Shown piece after piece: positions 1-14,085 of a stretch of DNA of 64,000 bases (its first letter is position 1; each line of letters begins with the position of its first letter). The notes under the pieces were generated by a model. That model did not search any database. It was not told where the DNA came from and saw nothing but the letters and a program-made list of their open reading frames with translations. A program made the position numbers and the translations under genes. Source of the DNA: Bifidobacterium boum (GTDB lineage: Bacteria > Actinomycetota > Actinomycetes > Actinomycetales > Bifidobacteriaceae); contig NZ_JGYQ01000007.1 in the NCBI RefSeq assembly GCF_000741535.1, forward strand, positions 558,001 to 622,000, read 5' to 3'.

Positions 1-865
1 CGGTGTGCCGACGATGCCGTACAGTCCGGGAAGGCTCCCCGGAGTAGATGAACAGGTCGTTCATCCGCCCGTACATGGTTTCGACATGGTCTTCCGGATG
101 GTCGGCGGCGATGCGCTTCGCGTTGCATACCAGGCCTTGATGGTCGTAGAAGCCGACATCACAACTGTTGTCGGTGTGCAGGAAGTAGCGTTTGACGCCA
201 TGCTTCTGGAAGTACGCCATGAGACGGGACCACAAGCCTCCGCCGACGCCATGGCCGCGGGCTTTTGGAGAGACCAGGAACAGTCGCAGTTCGGCTTGGG
301 TGACGCTGCCGATCTGGCTGACACGTTCGAGACGGCTTTCTGCGCGATGCCAGTAGGTGACTTCACGCAACGCAACCGACCCGGTCTCGTCGGCGCGCAG
401 CCGGTCGTCGATGCCGGCGAGCGTCTCCTGCGCATGCGGGTAAAGTGGATGTTCACCGTTGATTTGGGCGAAAGTCAGGCCGAGGACCTGCCCGTCGAGT
501 TCGGCGACTTCCGCCCGGGTAGTGCCTTCAAGATAATGCAGGACGAATCGTTTCGACACCATCTGCGAGAGCGGACGGCGCCCCGACAGCGGTCTGAACC
601 CCCAAGTCTGGTCGTATTCGTCGATGATTGCCGGAAGGTCTTGCGCTTCAAGCGGCCGGTAGGTGACCTTGCCGTCTGCTGTGGCGGCGGCTGCCGGTCC
701 GACGGGTGCGGCGGACTCGGCGCGATTGTGCATCGTCGCCTGCGGGGCGATGATTTGCGGTGTGCGATGATGCGGTGTGCGGTTGCGATGGGCGATGCGG
801 TCGCCATCGGTTCGGTTCCGGGATGGTGCCTTGGCACTGTGGATATGGTCGCGGGTCGCGCCCAT
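1..865 (-). CDS. GNAT family N-acetyltransferase (3' end outside window)
   Basis: The reading frame begins at an ATG at 865, preceded by GTGAGGA at a 5-nt spacing, and runs off the left edge after 288 codons. After a basic, His/Arg-rich N-terminal stretch of about 45 residues that is probably disordered, the protein has the GNAT fold signature: a substrate-binding N-terminal half, then a RGHGVGGGL acetyl-CoA pyrophosphate loop, then a C-terminal strand with FYDHQGL. The substrate is unknown. The N-terminal stretch comes from locally repetitive DNA (GCGGTGTGCG-like repeats at about 750-800), so an internal ATG at 733 is possible, but its ribosome binding site is weaker. It lies 142 bp upstream-side of the adnB stop with no shared transcript evident. 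The family call is firm; the physiological role is not known. Confidence 0.8.
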   Translation of the reverse strand, partial: MGATRDHIHSAKAPSRNRTDGDRIAHRNRTPHHRTPQIIAPQATMHNRAESAAPVGPAAAATADGKVTYRPLEAQDLPAIIDEYDQTWGFRPLSGRRPLSQMVSKRFVLHYLEGTTRAEVAELDGQVLGLTFAQINGEHPLYPHAQETLAGIDDRLRADETGSVALREVTYWHRAESRLERVSQIGSVTQAELRLFLVSPKARGHGVGGGLWSRLMAYFQKHGVKRYFLHTDNSCDVGFYDHQGLVCNAKRIAADHPEDHVETMYGRMNDLFIYSGEPSRTVRHRRHT

Positions 866-1007
866 GATATTCCTCACTTTCACTTCGAATCAGCATCCGG
901 CACGTGTGCCCGCCCACACATGCTGCTCGAGGGTCGCGGCCCCGCTGGCATGACCGTCCCGGACGCGTTTTCCAGTCCGTGGAACGCCGCCCGCGCCCTC
1001 GCGCAGG

Positions 1008-4000
1008 TCAGTCGTTGTCAGATTCTTCGGGGATTCCGGAGCTCAGCTCGGCAAGGATATCCTGTTCTGTTTTCCCGCGTGCGTGCAGCTCGCGGTCGCC
1101 CTCGGTGGGCTCACTCAGATAGTACAGGGTGGCGTCGATGGTGTCCAACGGGACGTTCTCGATACGCGAAAGCAGCAGCCGGTACATGTCCAGCTGGGCG
1201 AGCTTTTCGTTGATATCCGCCGGTTTGCGTGGTTTGGTTCCGGTTTTCCAGTCGACGATGGTGAACCGTTTGGTGGTGTCCTGCTCGTCGAGGCCGCCGT
1301 AGAAGACCGCGTCGAGCTTGCCGTGGACGATGATGCCGTCCAGTTGCGGCAGGGAGACGACGATCTGGCGTTCTGCCGCTTGGGGGCGGCGACGCGCCCA
1401 CCGTGATTCGACCAGTCGGCATTCCCATACGGCGAGCCGCTTGTCGACGGCGCTGACCGATTGGGCGGCATCAGCGTACCGGTGTTCTCTCGCCTGCAAA
1501 TCCTGGATCATGGCTTCACGTGAAACCATCACGCCGGATATTGGCGTGTCCCCCGTACCGTCCGTGATGGCGGTGTCATGGAACGCGTTGATGAAGCGTT
1601 CCGCCCACGCGTGGAATACGGTGCCCGCTTCGGCGGTCGGCGAGGCGACATGCGGAATCGGGCGGACCATACCACGCCAATATTGTTGCAGTTTGCGGCT
1701 GTCTGCTTGTCCGCTTTGGGCTTGCAGTGAAGTGACCGAACGGCGGGTATTGGCCATGAGTCGTTGCGCGGCCTGCTTGACCTGCTCGTCAAGGTCGTCG
1801 CGATCGGCGTGCAGCTGGTATTCCTGCGGCTGCAAGTCGATATCATCAAGCAAGGCGCGTGTTCTGCGCGATAGCACGTCGGTATCCGTGAGCTCTTGCG
1901 GTTTGTGTTCGGCGCTGATCCAGTCGAGCGTGTTCTGTGCAGACTGGTCGAGTTGGTGTCGGGTTTGCTCACTCAAGGAGCCCGGCCACGGCAGATGCTC
2001 ATCAGCATGGGTCAGTTCGACCGGCGTGCGCCATGCCTGACCGACCACCGCGTCTTCGAATATGTGCGCGTCATCGCCGATGAAGAAGCCTGTGGGCAGG
2101 TGCTCCCCCGCCGATTCAAGCGTATGCGGCTGCCCGTCGTCGGCATGGGTGTCCGGGTCTGCTTCAAGCTTCTGGCTGTTCGCCCAGGATGGCAGCGCCA
2201 CGACATCGAGCACCGTGCCCAGCGCCCCCGTGCGCGCGTCATGGCTCATGGAATCGTGCATTTCCTGCCAGAACACGGATCCTGGGGTCGGCCTGCCGCC
2301 TGAGGCGATCATGTCCGTCGTGTTGTATTTCGCGGCGGTGACCAGCACCTCGTGTTTGGCGCGGGTGACGGCGACATACGCCAAACGCCGCTCGTCCTCG
2401 TGCAAACGGCGGCCGTACTCCTCACGTTGCGTGAGGAACAGCTGGTTCTTGTCGATGGTGTCCATGTCGTCCAGCGGCAGGTCACGGCCGGTGCCGAACA
2501 CTTCGTCGGCGACGGTGAGCGTGTCGTCGAATGCGTCGAGCGCTTCGACCGGGTCGCCCCCCACCGTCGCATCATGCGGGAATCGCGGCAGAATATCAGC
2601 GTCGGCACGCACAGGGGCGGGCACCATGTCAGCACTGGTCAGCCACGTATTGGCCTGCTCCGTATACTCCGGCGGCTGCCACGCCCCGGATGCGTCCGAC
2701 GAGCCGGCGGACAGGTTTTTGCTGTCGTCCGTGGTTTTGACGCTGAGATAATCACCTTGATTGCTGGGGAACGTCGTCTCGTTGACATCGACGACGGCGA
2801 CGGCATCCCATTGCAAACCTTTGGCCTGATGGACCGTCATGAGGATGACGTCAACCGGTTCCGTGGCGATCGCCGCAGTCGGATCGTCCACTTGTCTCAG
2901 CGAATCGACCCACGTGATGAATCCGCGCAGGGTGGCCTGCCTGCCTTGGGTGATTTCCTGGGTGTAGGTGCCCACCAGTTCAATGATCGACTCGACCGGA
3001 GCGTGGGCGAGGGACGGGTCGACCGGAATGTCCGGGAATGCGAACGCTTGGGCGAGCACCGTGTCGATGTCCAGATCGAGTGCGCGTGCCGCCGCACGAA
3101 CCACATGGTCAAGCGGCAAATCCATCGCCTTGCGTACCTCACGCAGAATACGTCCGGCGTGCAGCACGGCGTCCACTGCCGCGTCGCTCAGCCCGCTGCC
3201 TGCCAGATCATCCACGGTTTGTGCGTGATCGACCACGTCGGACAGGTACACCAGATGCGGCAGTTGTTCACGATGCTCACGCACGATGGCTGCACGCTCG
3301 CGCGCCCCTTCCTCACCGGTCGCATATCCCGCTTGGATGAGCGCCTGATACCGGCGATCAGTGTCACGCCGGTTGGCGAGCGCGGATAATGCGGTCAGGT
3401 CGCTGGCTTCCATATGGAATCGTGGGGTCGCCAGCAGTCGCATCAGTGATTGCGAGTCGGTCGGGTCGCTTACCACGTGCAGTAATGCGAGTACGTCGCG
3501 CACGTCCGCGCGTTCCAACAGTGCGGAGTATCCGACCATCTGCACGCTCAGTCCGGCATGGCGCAGGGCTTGATCGTACTTGGCCATCCGTTGTTTGCTG
3601 CGGAACAGTACGGCGACGTGGGGTCGCGCTTTGGCCTCGGCTGCAGGATCGTCGCCAGTGTGACGTGCGATGGCGAGTTTCGCGAATCGTACGACCGCGT
3701 CGATTTCCTGGCCGAGGGTCTCGTATTCTTGGACGCCGATGGTGCCGAGTTCATCCCGGTCGGGGGCGGGGTTCAGGGGAAGGACTTCGACTTCTGCCAT
3801 GCGTGAGCTGCTCGGTCTGCGATGGGGGCGGCGCAGCTGCATGGTGAGGTTGTTGGCCATTCGCAGTACCGCACGGGGGTTCCTGCGGCTGATGGTCATC
3901 GGGAAGGGGCGGTATCCGGGCTGTTCCAGGCCGAACGCGCGTTGGAAGATCCGCAGGGCTCCCGGGCTGGCTCCTCGCCACGCGTAAATCGACTGGTAGG

Positions 4001-5150
4001 GGTCGCCGACGGCTGTCACTGCGGACCGGTCTTCTGCGGTGATATCGGCTGCCGGGTCGGATGTCTCGGGGTGGAAGAGGGCGGCGATGAGTTCCGCCTG
4101 CGTGGTGGACGTGTCCTGGTATTCGTCGAGCAGGACGTGCGTGTACCGGTGTCGGTATTGCTGGCCGATGGAAGGGAATCGTCTGACCAGCTGGTAGGCG
4201 GCGATGGTGAAATCGCTGAATTCCGCCATGCCGGCTTCCCGTTTGGCCTGTTCGTAGGCTTCGACCAGGTCGAGCAGGACGTTGCGTTGCCGGGTCACAT
4301 CCAATAGTTGCGCGCAGTGGAACAGTGCGGAGTCGGCACGCTGGTTGCGTAATTTGTCCTGATACTCCCTGACTTTGTTGGCGTAGGTTGTGTCGCTGTC
4401 TTTTTTCAGTTTTCGTGGTGGTTTCGGAGCACCGTTGCCCAGTGGATCATCCGCGGGGATCGCCGTTGCGCGTTCTGTGGTATCGGCGTCGATGATGTGT
4501 TGCAGGCGGTCGATGAACGCGTCATCCCAAGTTCTGATGCGGCGTATCGCTTCATCAAGTGAATCGCAGTCCCCGCCGATCATCGCCCCGCTGATGGCGT
4601 GGGACAGGTTGAGCAGCCGGCCCACCAGCGTGGTGAACGCCCCCTGTTGCGTGCCGTCGGGAGTGTCGTTGTCAGCCGGATCGGCTGCCGATCCGGCACC
4701 GGTTTCATCGTCGGCTTGTCCCACGGCGGCGAACAGGTGGTCGAGATGTTCGTCAACCACGTTGGACGCCAGCTGGAACGCCCCGGCGTCGCTCAACGGT
4801 TGCGCATCTTGGTCGAAACCGACCAGCAGGCCGTATTGTCTGACAATCGACTGGAAGAACGCGTCATAGGTCATGACGGTGGGTTTGAGCAGCATGCTGG
4901 TGCCGTTTGCCGCGCCGCTGGAAACCCTGCCGGACAGTTCCGCGGCGGCTTTCTTGGTGAACGTCAGGCCGAGGATGCGCTCCGGCGGCACGCCTGAGGC
5001 GATGAGATGGTTCACGCGTTCGGTCATTGTCGTGGTTTTGCCGCTGCCCGCGCCGGCGACGACCAGCACGTCATCGGCTTCGGGCGCGTTGGCGACGTTC
5101 GCCTGTTCTTCGCTCAAGCGGATGGTTGTGTTCATGTTCGCTCCACTCAT
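1008..5150 (-). CDS. adnB: AdnB-type UvrD-like helicase-nuclease subunit
   Basis: A 1380-residue superfamily 1A helicase fused to a RecB-type nuclease. Visible motifs are Walker A AGAGSGKTT (about residues 32-40), Walker B DEYQD (about 340), motif III GDPYQSIYAWRG (about 381), motif V HQAKGLQWD (about 771), motif VI AVTRAKHE (about 926), and a C-terminal PD-(D/E)XK nuclease core with GKLDAVF and VDWKTGTKP (about 1299). All motor motifs look intact. Its ATG overlaps the stop of the upstream partner as ATGA, so the two are translationally coupled. In mycobacteria AdnA and AdnB form a heterodimer that unwinds and resects DNA ends at double-strand breaks, with AdnB as the main motor; that role is inferred here. 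It is longer than the roughly 1100-residue mycobacterial AdnB. AddA is an alternative name, but the partner's architecture fits AdnA/AddB. Confidence 0.85.
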   Translation of the reverse strand: MSGANMNTTIRLSEEQANVANAPEADDVLVVAGAGSGKTTTMTERVNHLIASGVPPERILGLTFTKKAAAELSGRVSSGAANGTSMLLKPTVMTYDAFFQSIVRQYGLLVGFDQDAQPLSDAGAFQLASNVVDEHLDHLFAAVGQADDETGAGSAADPADNDTPDGTQQGAFTTLVGRLLNLSHAISGAMIGGDCDSLDEAIRRIRTWDDAFIDRLQHIIDADTTERATAIPADDPLGNGAPKPPRKLKKDSDTTYANKVREYQDKLRNQRADSALFHCAQLLDVTRQRNVLLDLVEAYEQAKREAGMAEFSDFTIAAYQLVRRFPSIGQQYRHRYTHVLLDEYQDTSTTQAELIAALFHPETSDPAADITAEDRSAVTAVGDPYQSIYAWRGASPGALRIFQRAFGLEQPGYRPFPMTISRRNPRAVLRMANNLTMQLRRPHRRPSSSRMAEVEVLPLNPAPDRDELGTIGVQEYETLGQEIDAVVRFAKLAIARHTGDDPAAEAKARPHVAVLFRSKQRMAKYDQALRHAGLSVQMVGYSALLERADVRDVLALLHVVSDPTDSQSLMRLLATPRFHMEASDLTALSALANRRDTDRRYQALIQAGYATGEEGARERAAIVREHREQLPHLVYLSDVVDHAQTVDDLAGSGLSDAAVDAVLHAGRILREVRKAMDLPLDHVVRAAARALDLDIDTVLAQAFAFPDIPVDPSLAHAPVESIIELVGTYTQEITQGRQATLRGFITWVDSLRQVDDPTAAIATEPVDVILMTVHQAKGLQWDAVAVVDVNETTFPSNQGDYLSVKTTDDSKNLSAGSSDASGAWQPPEYTEQANTWLTSADMVPAPVRADADILPRFPHDATVGGDPVEALDAFDDTLTVADEVFGTGRDLPLDDMDTIDKNQLFLTQREEYGRRLHEDERRLAYVAVTRAKHEVLVTAAKYNTTDMIASGGRPTPGSVFWQEMHDSMSHDARTGALGTVLDVVALPSWANSQKLEADPDTHADDGQPHTLESAGEHLPTGFFIGDDAHIFEDAVVGQAWRTPVELTHADEHLPWPGSLSEQTRHQLDQSAQNTLDWISAEHKPQELTDTDVLSRRTRALLDDIDLQPQEYQLHADRDDLDEQVKQAAQRLMANTRRSVTSLQAQSGQADSRKLQQYWRGMVRPIPHVASPTAEAGTVFHAWAERFINAFHDTAITDGTGDTPISGVMVSREAMIQDLQAREHRYADAAQSVSAVDKRLAVWECRLVESRWARRRPQAAERQIVVSLPQLDGIIVHGKLDAVFYGGLDEQDTTKRFTIVDWKTGTKPRKPADINEKLAQLDMYRLLLSRIENVPLDTIDATLYYLSEPTEGDRELHARGKTEQDILAELSSGIPEESDND

Positions 5151-8100
5151 GCTGTCCTCGTTTCAAACACGGTATCGATTTGGCCGGCGCACGCCGGGCA
5201 GATGCCATGGCCGTCGCAGTATTTCAGATGCGCGTGCTGTGGATGCGCGACAATCCGCTCGGAACGCACCGCCGCCCCCGCATAGAACACGCGGGCAATC
5301 ATCGCCAGCGCCCACGCGACTTGGGTGTTCGCGGCCACTTGGCTGAAATCCTTCCACAACCCGTCGGGCACGGTGTCGGGCCGGTTCATGTCCGTGTAGT
5401 CGTACATGCGGCCAGGGTGGGGGTATCCTCGGCGCGCCGTGAACGGCTGGTCGTTCACATGACCGTCGGAGAACAAGGGCGGCTGGTAGAGGCTTTCCGG
5501 CGCGTAACTTGTCGCCGGTGTCTCGGCCTCGTTGACATGGAACAGGACGCTTTGCGCGACCGGCGGCTGGGGGGTATCCCCAAGCCTGTCGCCTTGTGTC
5601 GGGAACGCAAGCCCCAGCTGGTAGCACACCAGCTGCAAGTCGTTGAACACGCCTTTCACATCGGGCTTTTTCCCGGTTTTGTAGTCCAGCAGCCTGATCT
5701 GTTCGCCATGGTCGGTGTGCCGGTGTTCCTCACGGTCGATGCGTCCGGTCAGGCGGATCGTCAGGTCCGCGCTCATACCTTCGGGCCATCCGCCGACCAT
5801 CATGCCCATGATGGCGCTGATGTCCGCCGCGGTCATCGGCACGTGGACGGACGGGATCCGGTTGTACGCCGCCGCGATGTCGTCGAGGGTGAACCGCGCG
5901 TCGAACTCCTTCTCACATTCCGCATAATCCAAAACGCCGACAGTGAAGTTGTCGCTGTTGGATTGCAAATAGTCAGCGCCGTTGGATTTCACAAAGTACG
6001 AGGCGATATTCCCGAGCATCGTAGCCACTTGGGCGTCCTTGTACAGCAGCGTATACCGGTCGGCGGGATTGTTGACGGTCGCCGGATCGACACGCAGCTG
6101 GCGATACCGGTCCATCATGCGCCCGCTGATGGCGGCGATACGATCCTCAATCGGCGTGTCGGCATGATAGTCGGGATTGTCAAGTCCCGCCGCGCTGGCC
6201 TCTTGGGCGATCTGGTGGACGATGGTGCCGATACTCGCCTGCACGCCGCCGGGGCGGGGGCCGGCGAACTGGTGATCCATCATCCAGCACACCGGACACG
6301 CCCACAGCCCGTCCACTGAGGACGGAGACAATGTGACCTCGTGGGCTGGAGGCTGCGCACCTCGTTCATGTGATTCGCTGGCCGGTTGTGGTACAGATGC
6401 GGGGGCCGTTTCACCGTCGGGTTCCGGCATCACCGGTGTTGTGGTCAGGAAAGACCAGTTGCGCGGGTCGGCGGATGAGACGCCGGCGTTATCGAGCAGT
6501 TTCAACGCGCGGTATGCGTCTTCGCGAGCCTGCCGCTCGCGGTCACTGTCACCGGTGTTGCGGGCGATTGTAATGCGTGCCGCCGCGACCAGTCCGCGCA
6601 CGTCCGTGCACATACCCGCGATATCCGGCGTGATATGACGGTCCGTTCCGGCTTCGGAGGATGCGGATTGGCCTGAATCAGCTGTGCCGGCAGTCTGGTC
6701 GGCATCGAAACGTTCCGGCAGATACCGTGCGAGGAAATCGGAGGGGATACAATCATCCGACGCAGCGGCGGACAGTGTCACGCGTTCGCTTGCGCGGGTC
6801 AGAGCGACCAGCAGGCCGCGCTGCTCGCCATGCAGCACGGTGGTGAGCCGTTCATCGCGATGCGACCCGCGGTTGAGCGAAGGCATGGTGCCGTGCAACA
6901 CGAGGTCGGCGAGATCCTCACCGCCGAACATCGTGTTGCGTGGCACGAGATTCGGCCACACGTCCTGTTGTACGGCGACAATCCACACCAGCGGCCAATG
7001 CCGTCCACCCGATCCGGCCGGCGTGGTCAAGGTGACCGCCTGGTCGATGGGCGCAACTTTCGCCAGCGAATCCGCCTCGATACGCATCGAGCGCACAGCG
7101 CGGAAGAATGCGGTGATATCCCCCGTCCCGGCTCCGGACGCGTAGTCGAACAGGCGCATCGCCGCATCCAACCGGTCATTGGCGGCACGTCCCTCCTGCG
7201 AGTTGATCAGCGCCGCGGTCTGCCAGGCGGTGGCGACGCGGCATTCGTCCCACGCCGCACCCAACACGTACACCGGCCGTGTGTCGGCAAGTTTGTCGAT
7301 ATGCGCGGCAATCGCCCCGATATTGCGCCACATCGCCGCGAATGCGCGGATATCCGCATCGTGGCGGGAAACCGCGCCAAGCATGTCCAGCATGAGATCG
7401 GCATCCGTACCTGCGGCGTCCCCGTGCATCTGCCCGGTCATGTCCAACGGGCGCGGACAGGCGAGCAGCAGGTACATCGCCTCCAACGTCAACGTGGATG
7501 CCGCCGCATCATGACCGGAATCGTCTGGTTGTGCCCCGGATGCGCCGTCAAGGCCGCCGTCCGGCTGTTGTACATGGTTTCCAGCATGGCTGTCTTGTGC
7601 TTGCAGCAGCGCCGCTTGCAGACCTTCCCACCGCTGTTGCAGCACCCGCAAAGCCGAATCGTGGTGTTGCCCGTCAGCAGAAGCATCCCTGACAGGAGGC
7701 TCAGACTGTTGCCGGCTGATTGAGGACAGTGCGACCAACGATTGCATCGCCGATTCCACCGGGTCAAGACGAGCCGGGGATTGTTCCCTCCCCCTTCGGG
7801 CGACGATCAGCGGCGAACCCATCACCATGCGCACGCGGGAGCGGATGAACGAAGCGAGCCGCGCGGCGGCATCCCCATCATCGGACGCGGCATCAGACGC
7901 TCCCACGAATCTCGGGTCGGTGATCGCATCCGGCCCGAGCATGCGGATTTGGGCGAGCTCGATCATAGCGAACAAGCCTTGGACGAACGGCTCGTCCTTC
8001 AACGGTTTGGTCACCGACGAGTAGCGTACAGGCACGCCATCGCGCCGCAACCGTTCGCCGAAGGTGCGGACAGTCGCATTGTCGTGGGCAATGACGGCCA

Positions 8101-9517
8101 TATCGTTCCACGGGCGGCCGTGGTCAAGATGTTCAGCCTTGATGGCGGTGACCACCGATTCAAGCTCATCGTTCGCCGAAGCGTACAGGTGCGTGTCCAC
8201 GCTGCCGTCACGCGTGGCGTCCTGCGGTTGTGCGGCGATCGGATAGCTGCCGGGCAATACCGCGGTTTTCCACGGGCGTTGCGGGACGGGCAGATCGAAA
8301 TGCTCGTCGGAATCGATATCAAGACCGGCGCGGGCGATCACCAGATCGCGGTATGTCTCGCCTTGCGAACGGTTCAGCGTCACACTCGCGGCATGGAAGA
8401 CACCGTCGGATGCCAGCAACCGGCTGAGCACGTATTCAGGATGCGATCCGCGGAACGTCTGTACGGATTCGTCAGGATTGGCGACCGCCAGCAGCCGCGA
8501 CCCCGCGCTGACCGTTTGCTCGAGGAACGCGAGGCCGGCCAGCGTCAGATCCTGCGCGTCATCAACCACGATGAGTTCCGGCAAGTCCCCCTTGTTCAAG
8601 GACGAAACCGCCAACGCGCCTTCGACCAGCAGCATCGACGGGTCGAGACGATACTGCCCCGGATAATTCGCTTCCACCGCCGCCGTATACTCTTGACGCA
8701 ACGCGAACGCGAGCCGCCACTGCACGTCGAGCCGTCTCGCCTGCGGCTCCATACCGGCACCAGATGGGCCTGTCGCGCCTGCAATCGTTCGCAACCGGTC
8801 GATCAGCGGCTGCTCGTCACGTTGACGCAAGCCAAGCTCGTTGATACGGGAGATCATGTCTCGCAATTGCACGATGAACGCGTCGCTGATCCCTTTGGTG
8901 AACATCGCGAGCGAGGTCGCGTCCGATATGTGGCGCTGCGACGGAACGGCACCGGATATGTCGGCGGGCGTCATGTCCGGGGACACCGGGTCGCAAATCA
9001 TATCCGCCCATTGGTCTTGTGCGAAATATTCACGCAACAGTGCGCACGTGTCGCATTCGTCGCCGCTGCGGGCATGCTGGATATGGACAGCGACCACGGT
9101 TCGTAGCAGCGCATCCTGTTCCGCGCCGTTAAGCAGGCGCGGCAGTACACCGCCGGTATGCGAGCGTAGCGCGGTGATTGCCCGGAATGCGAGTGCGGAC
9201 ATCGTGGTCACCGGACGGGCCTGGGACAGCGCGCCAAGCTCGTGGATGACGTCGTTGCCGAGCTTGTCCGCCATGACACGACCGGAGACGGTCATCGCCA
9301 CACGCGTGCCGCCGAACCGGCGGATGCCTTCGAGCAGCATGTCACGCGCGAACGTGGTCTTCCCGCTGCATGGCGCCCCCAATGCCACGAGCGTACGTGT
9401 CGGCTGGGTTTGTTCGCCGACCGTCAGCGCGTCGTCGAGCAGGGCGTGCGCCAACGCCTCGCTTGATGCGGTTTGCCCGCCGAATACCGCTGTGTTGTGT
9501 GTTGATGTACCGTCCAT
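5147..9517 (-). CDS. adnA: AdnA-type helicase-nuclease subunit with Fe-S nuclease domain
   Basis: A 1456-residue partner of the adjacent helicase-nuclease. Walker A is GAPCSGKTT (residues 47-55), but Walker B reads DDAQD (about 319) instead of DEAQD, motif III is ANPDESVQTFRG instead of GDxxQxIYxFRG, and no clear QAKGLE-type motif V is visible, so the motor looks weak. The C-terminal nuclease retains LLDYKTGKK (about 1277). Cysteines before it (ACPVC, about 1073) and after it (C-x5-C-x2-C near the end) match the AddB-like iron-sulfur nuclease arrangement. Expected role is DNA-end resection with AdnB. The ATG at 9517 has TATCAT seven nt upstream and AGGAACC in between, so it may be leaderless or use the AGGA. 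AddB is the alternative name. Confidence 0.8.
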   Translation of the reverse strand: MDGTSTHNTAVFGGQTASSEALAHALLDDALTVGEQTQPTRTLVALGAPCSGKTTFARDMLLEGIRRFGGTRVAMTVSGRVMADKLGNDVIHELGALSQARPVTTMSALAFRAITALRSHTGGVLPRLLNGAEQDALLRTVVAVHIQHARSGDECDTCALLREYFAQDQWADMICDPVSPDMTPADISGAVPSQRHISDATSLAMFTKGISDAFIVQLRDMISRINELGLRQRDEQPLIDRLRTIAGATGPSGAGMEPQARRLDVQWRLAFALRQEYTAAVEANYPGQYRLDPSMLLVEGALAVSSLNKGDLPELIVVDDAQDLTLAGLAFLEQTVSAGSRLLAVANPDESVQTFRGSHPEYVLSRLLASDGVFHAASVTLNRSQGETYRDLVIARAGLDIDSDEHFDLPVPQRPWKTAVLPGSYPIAAQPQDATRDGSVDTHLYASANDELESVVTAIKAEHLDHGRPWNDMAVIAHDNATVRTFGERLRRDGVPVRYSSVTKPLKDEPFVQGLFAMIELAQIRMLGPDAITDPRFVGASDAASDDGDAAARLASFIRSRVRMVMGSPLIVARRGREQSPARLDPVESAMQSLVALSSISRQQSEPPVRDASADGQHHDSALRVLQQRWEGLQAALLQAQDSHAGNHVQQPDGGLDGASGAQPDDSGHDAAASTLTLEAMYLLLACPRPLDMTGQMHGDAAGTDADLMLDMLGAVSRHDADIRAFAAMWRNIGAIAAHIDKLADTRPVYVLGAAWDECRVATAWQTAALINSQEGRAANDRLDAAMRLFDYASGAGTGDITAFFRAVRSMRIEADSLAKVAPIDQAVTLTTPAGSGGRHWPLVWIVAVQQDVWPNLVPRNTMFGGEDLADLVLHGTMPSLNRGSHRDERLTTVLHGEQRGLLVALTRASERVTLSAAASDDCIPSDFLARYLPERFDADQTAGTADSGQSASSEAGTDRHITPDIAGMCTDVRGLVAAARITIARNTGDSDRERQAREDAYRALKLLDNAGVSSADPRNWSFLTTTPVMPEPDGETAPASVPQPASESHERGAQPPAHEVTLSPSSVDGLWACPVCWMMDHQFAGPRPGGVQASIGTIVHQIAQEASAAGLDNPDYHADTPIEDRIAAISGRMMDRYRQLRVDPATVNNPADRYTLLYKDAQVATMLGNIASYFVKSNGADYLQSNSDNFTVGVLDYAECEKEFDARFTLDDIAAAYNRIPSVHVPMTAADISAIMGMMVGGWPEGMSADLTIRLTGRIDREEHRHTDHGEQIRLLDYKTGKKPDVKGVFNDLQLVCYQLGLAFPTQGDRLGDTPQPPVAQSVLFHVNEAETPATSYAPESLYQPPLFSDGHVNDQPFTARRGYPHPGRMYDYTDMNRPDTVPDGLWKDFSQVAANTQVAWALAMIARVFYAGAAVRSERIVAHPQHAHLKYCDGHGICPACAGQIDTVFETRTA

Positions 9518-9842
9518 GGTTCCTATGATATGCGGCCGTCACGCCGAGACTTATGTTTTCTTCATGCCTCGGTGACGCACCGGGATCGGGCCTTCGTCAC
9601 GCTGCCGGCGCAATGTCGCAGCACAACGCAATCACCGTCGAGGCCAGTCGCTCGAAACCGCATGATTCCAACAATCCGTCCATCGCGCTTTCCTGTCTGC
9701 CAGGCACAGTCCCTCATCACTCAAACCTCACGGTATCCTTTCCGCACTATTGATTCCGGCCGGTGAAATCGCAGCCGTGGAGGACCGCCAATCCACTCCC
9801 CTATCGTGCACGCCACCAACATCGCCAACGCCCCAACACAGC
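9518..9842. other. Gene-free stretch between adnA and the rpoC terminator
   Basis: About 325 bp between the adnA start and the rpoC terminator hairpin. No supported ORF, RNA gene or repeat was seen; it should hold the adnAB promoter. Confidence 0.6.
9525..9530 (-). promoter_or_regulatory. Candidate -10 element of adnAB
   Basis: On the minus strand TATCAT lies exactly 7 nt before the adnA ATG, a spacing that would give a leaderless or near-leaderless transcript. No convincing -35 was found. Confidence 0.4.
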
Positions 9843-9892
9843 AATCGGGCCGGGCGGCTACGGAACACTGTCCGCAGCCGCCCGGCCCGATT
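9843..9892 (-). terminator. rpoBC transcription terminator hairpin
   Basis: A perfect 17-bp inverted repeat (arms 9843-9859 and 9876-9892) enclosing a loop that itself contains CGGA/TCCG pairing. It lies 36 nt after the rpoC stop codon. There is no T tract after it on the minus strand, so it may act as a structure-driven terminator or an mRNA 3' end stabiliser. Confidence 0.75.
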
Positions 9893-9927
9893 CGCATCAA
9901 TCAGCCGGAGCTTCAGCCCGCATGAAA

Positions 9928-13992
<4,065 letters not shown>

Positions 13993-14085
13993 TCTTGATT
14001 CCTGTCTTTGAAATTGGTTCCATCACGTTTGCGGGAGCCGTCACGTCCCGGCCTGCTGCCAGGCCGGGAGCGTACGGCTGTGTCG

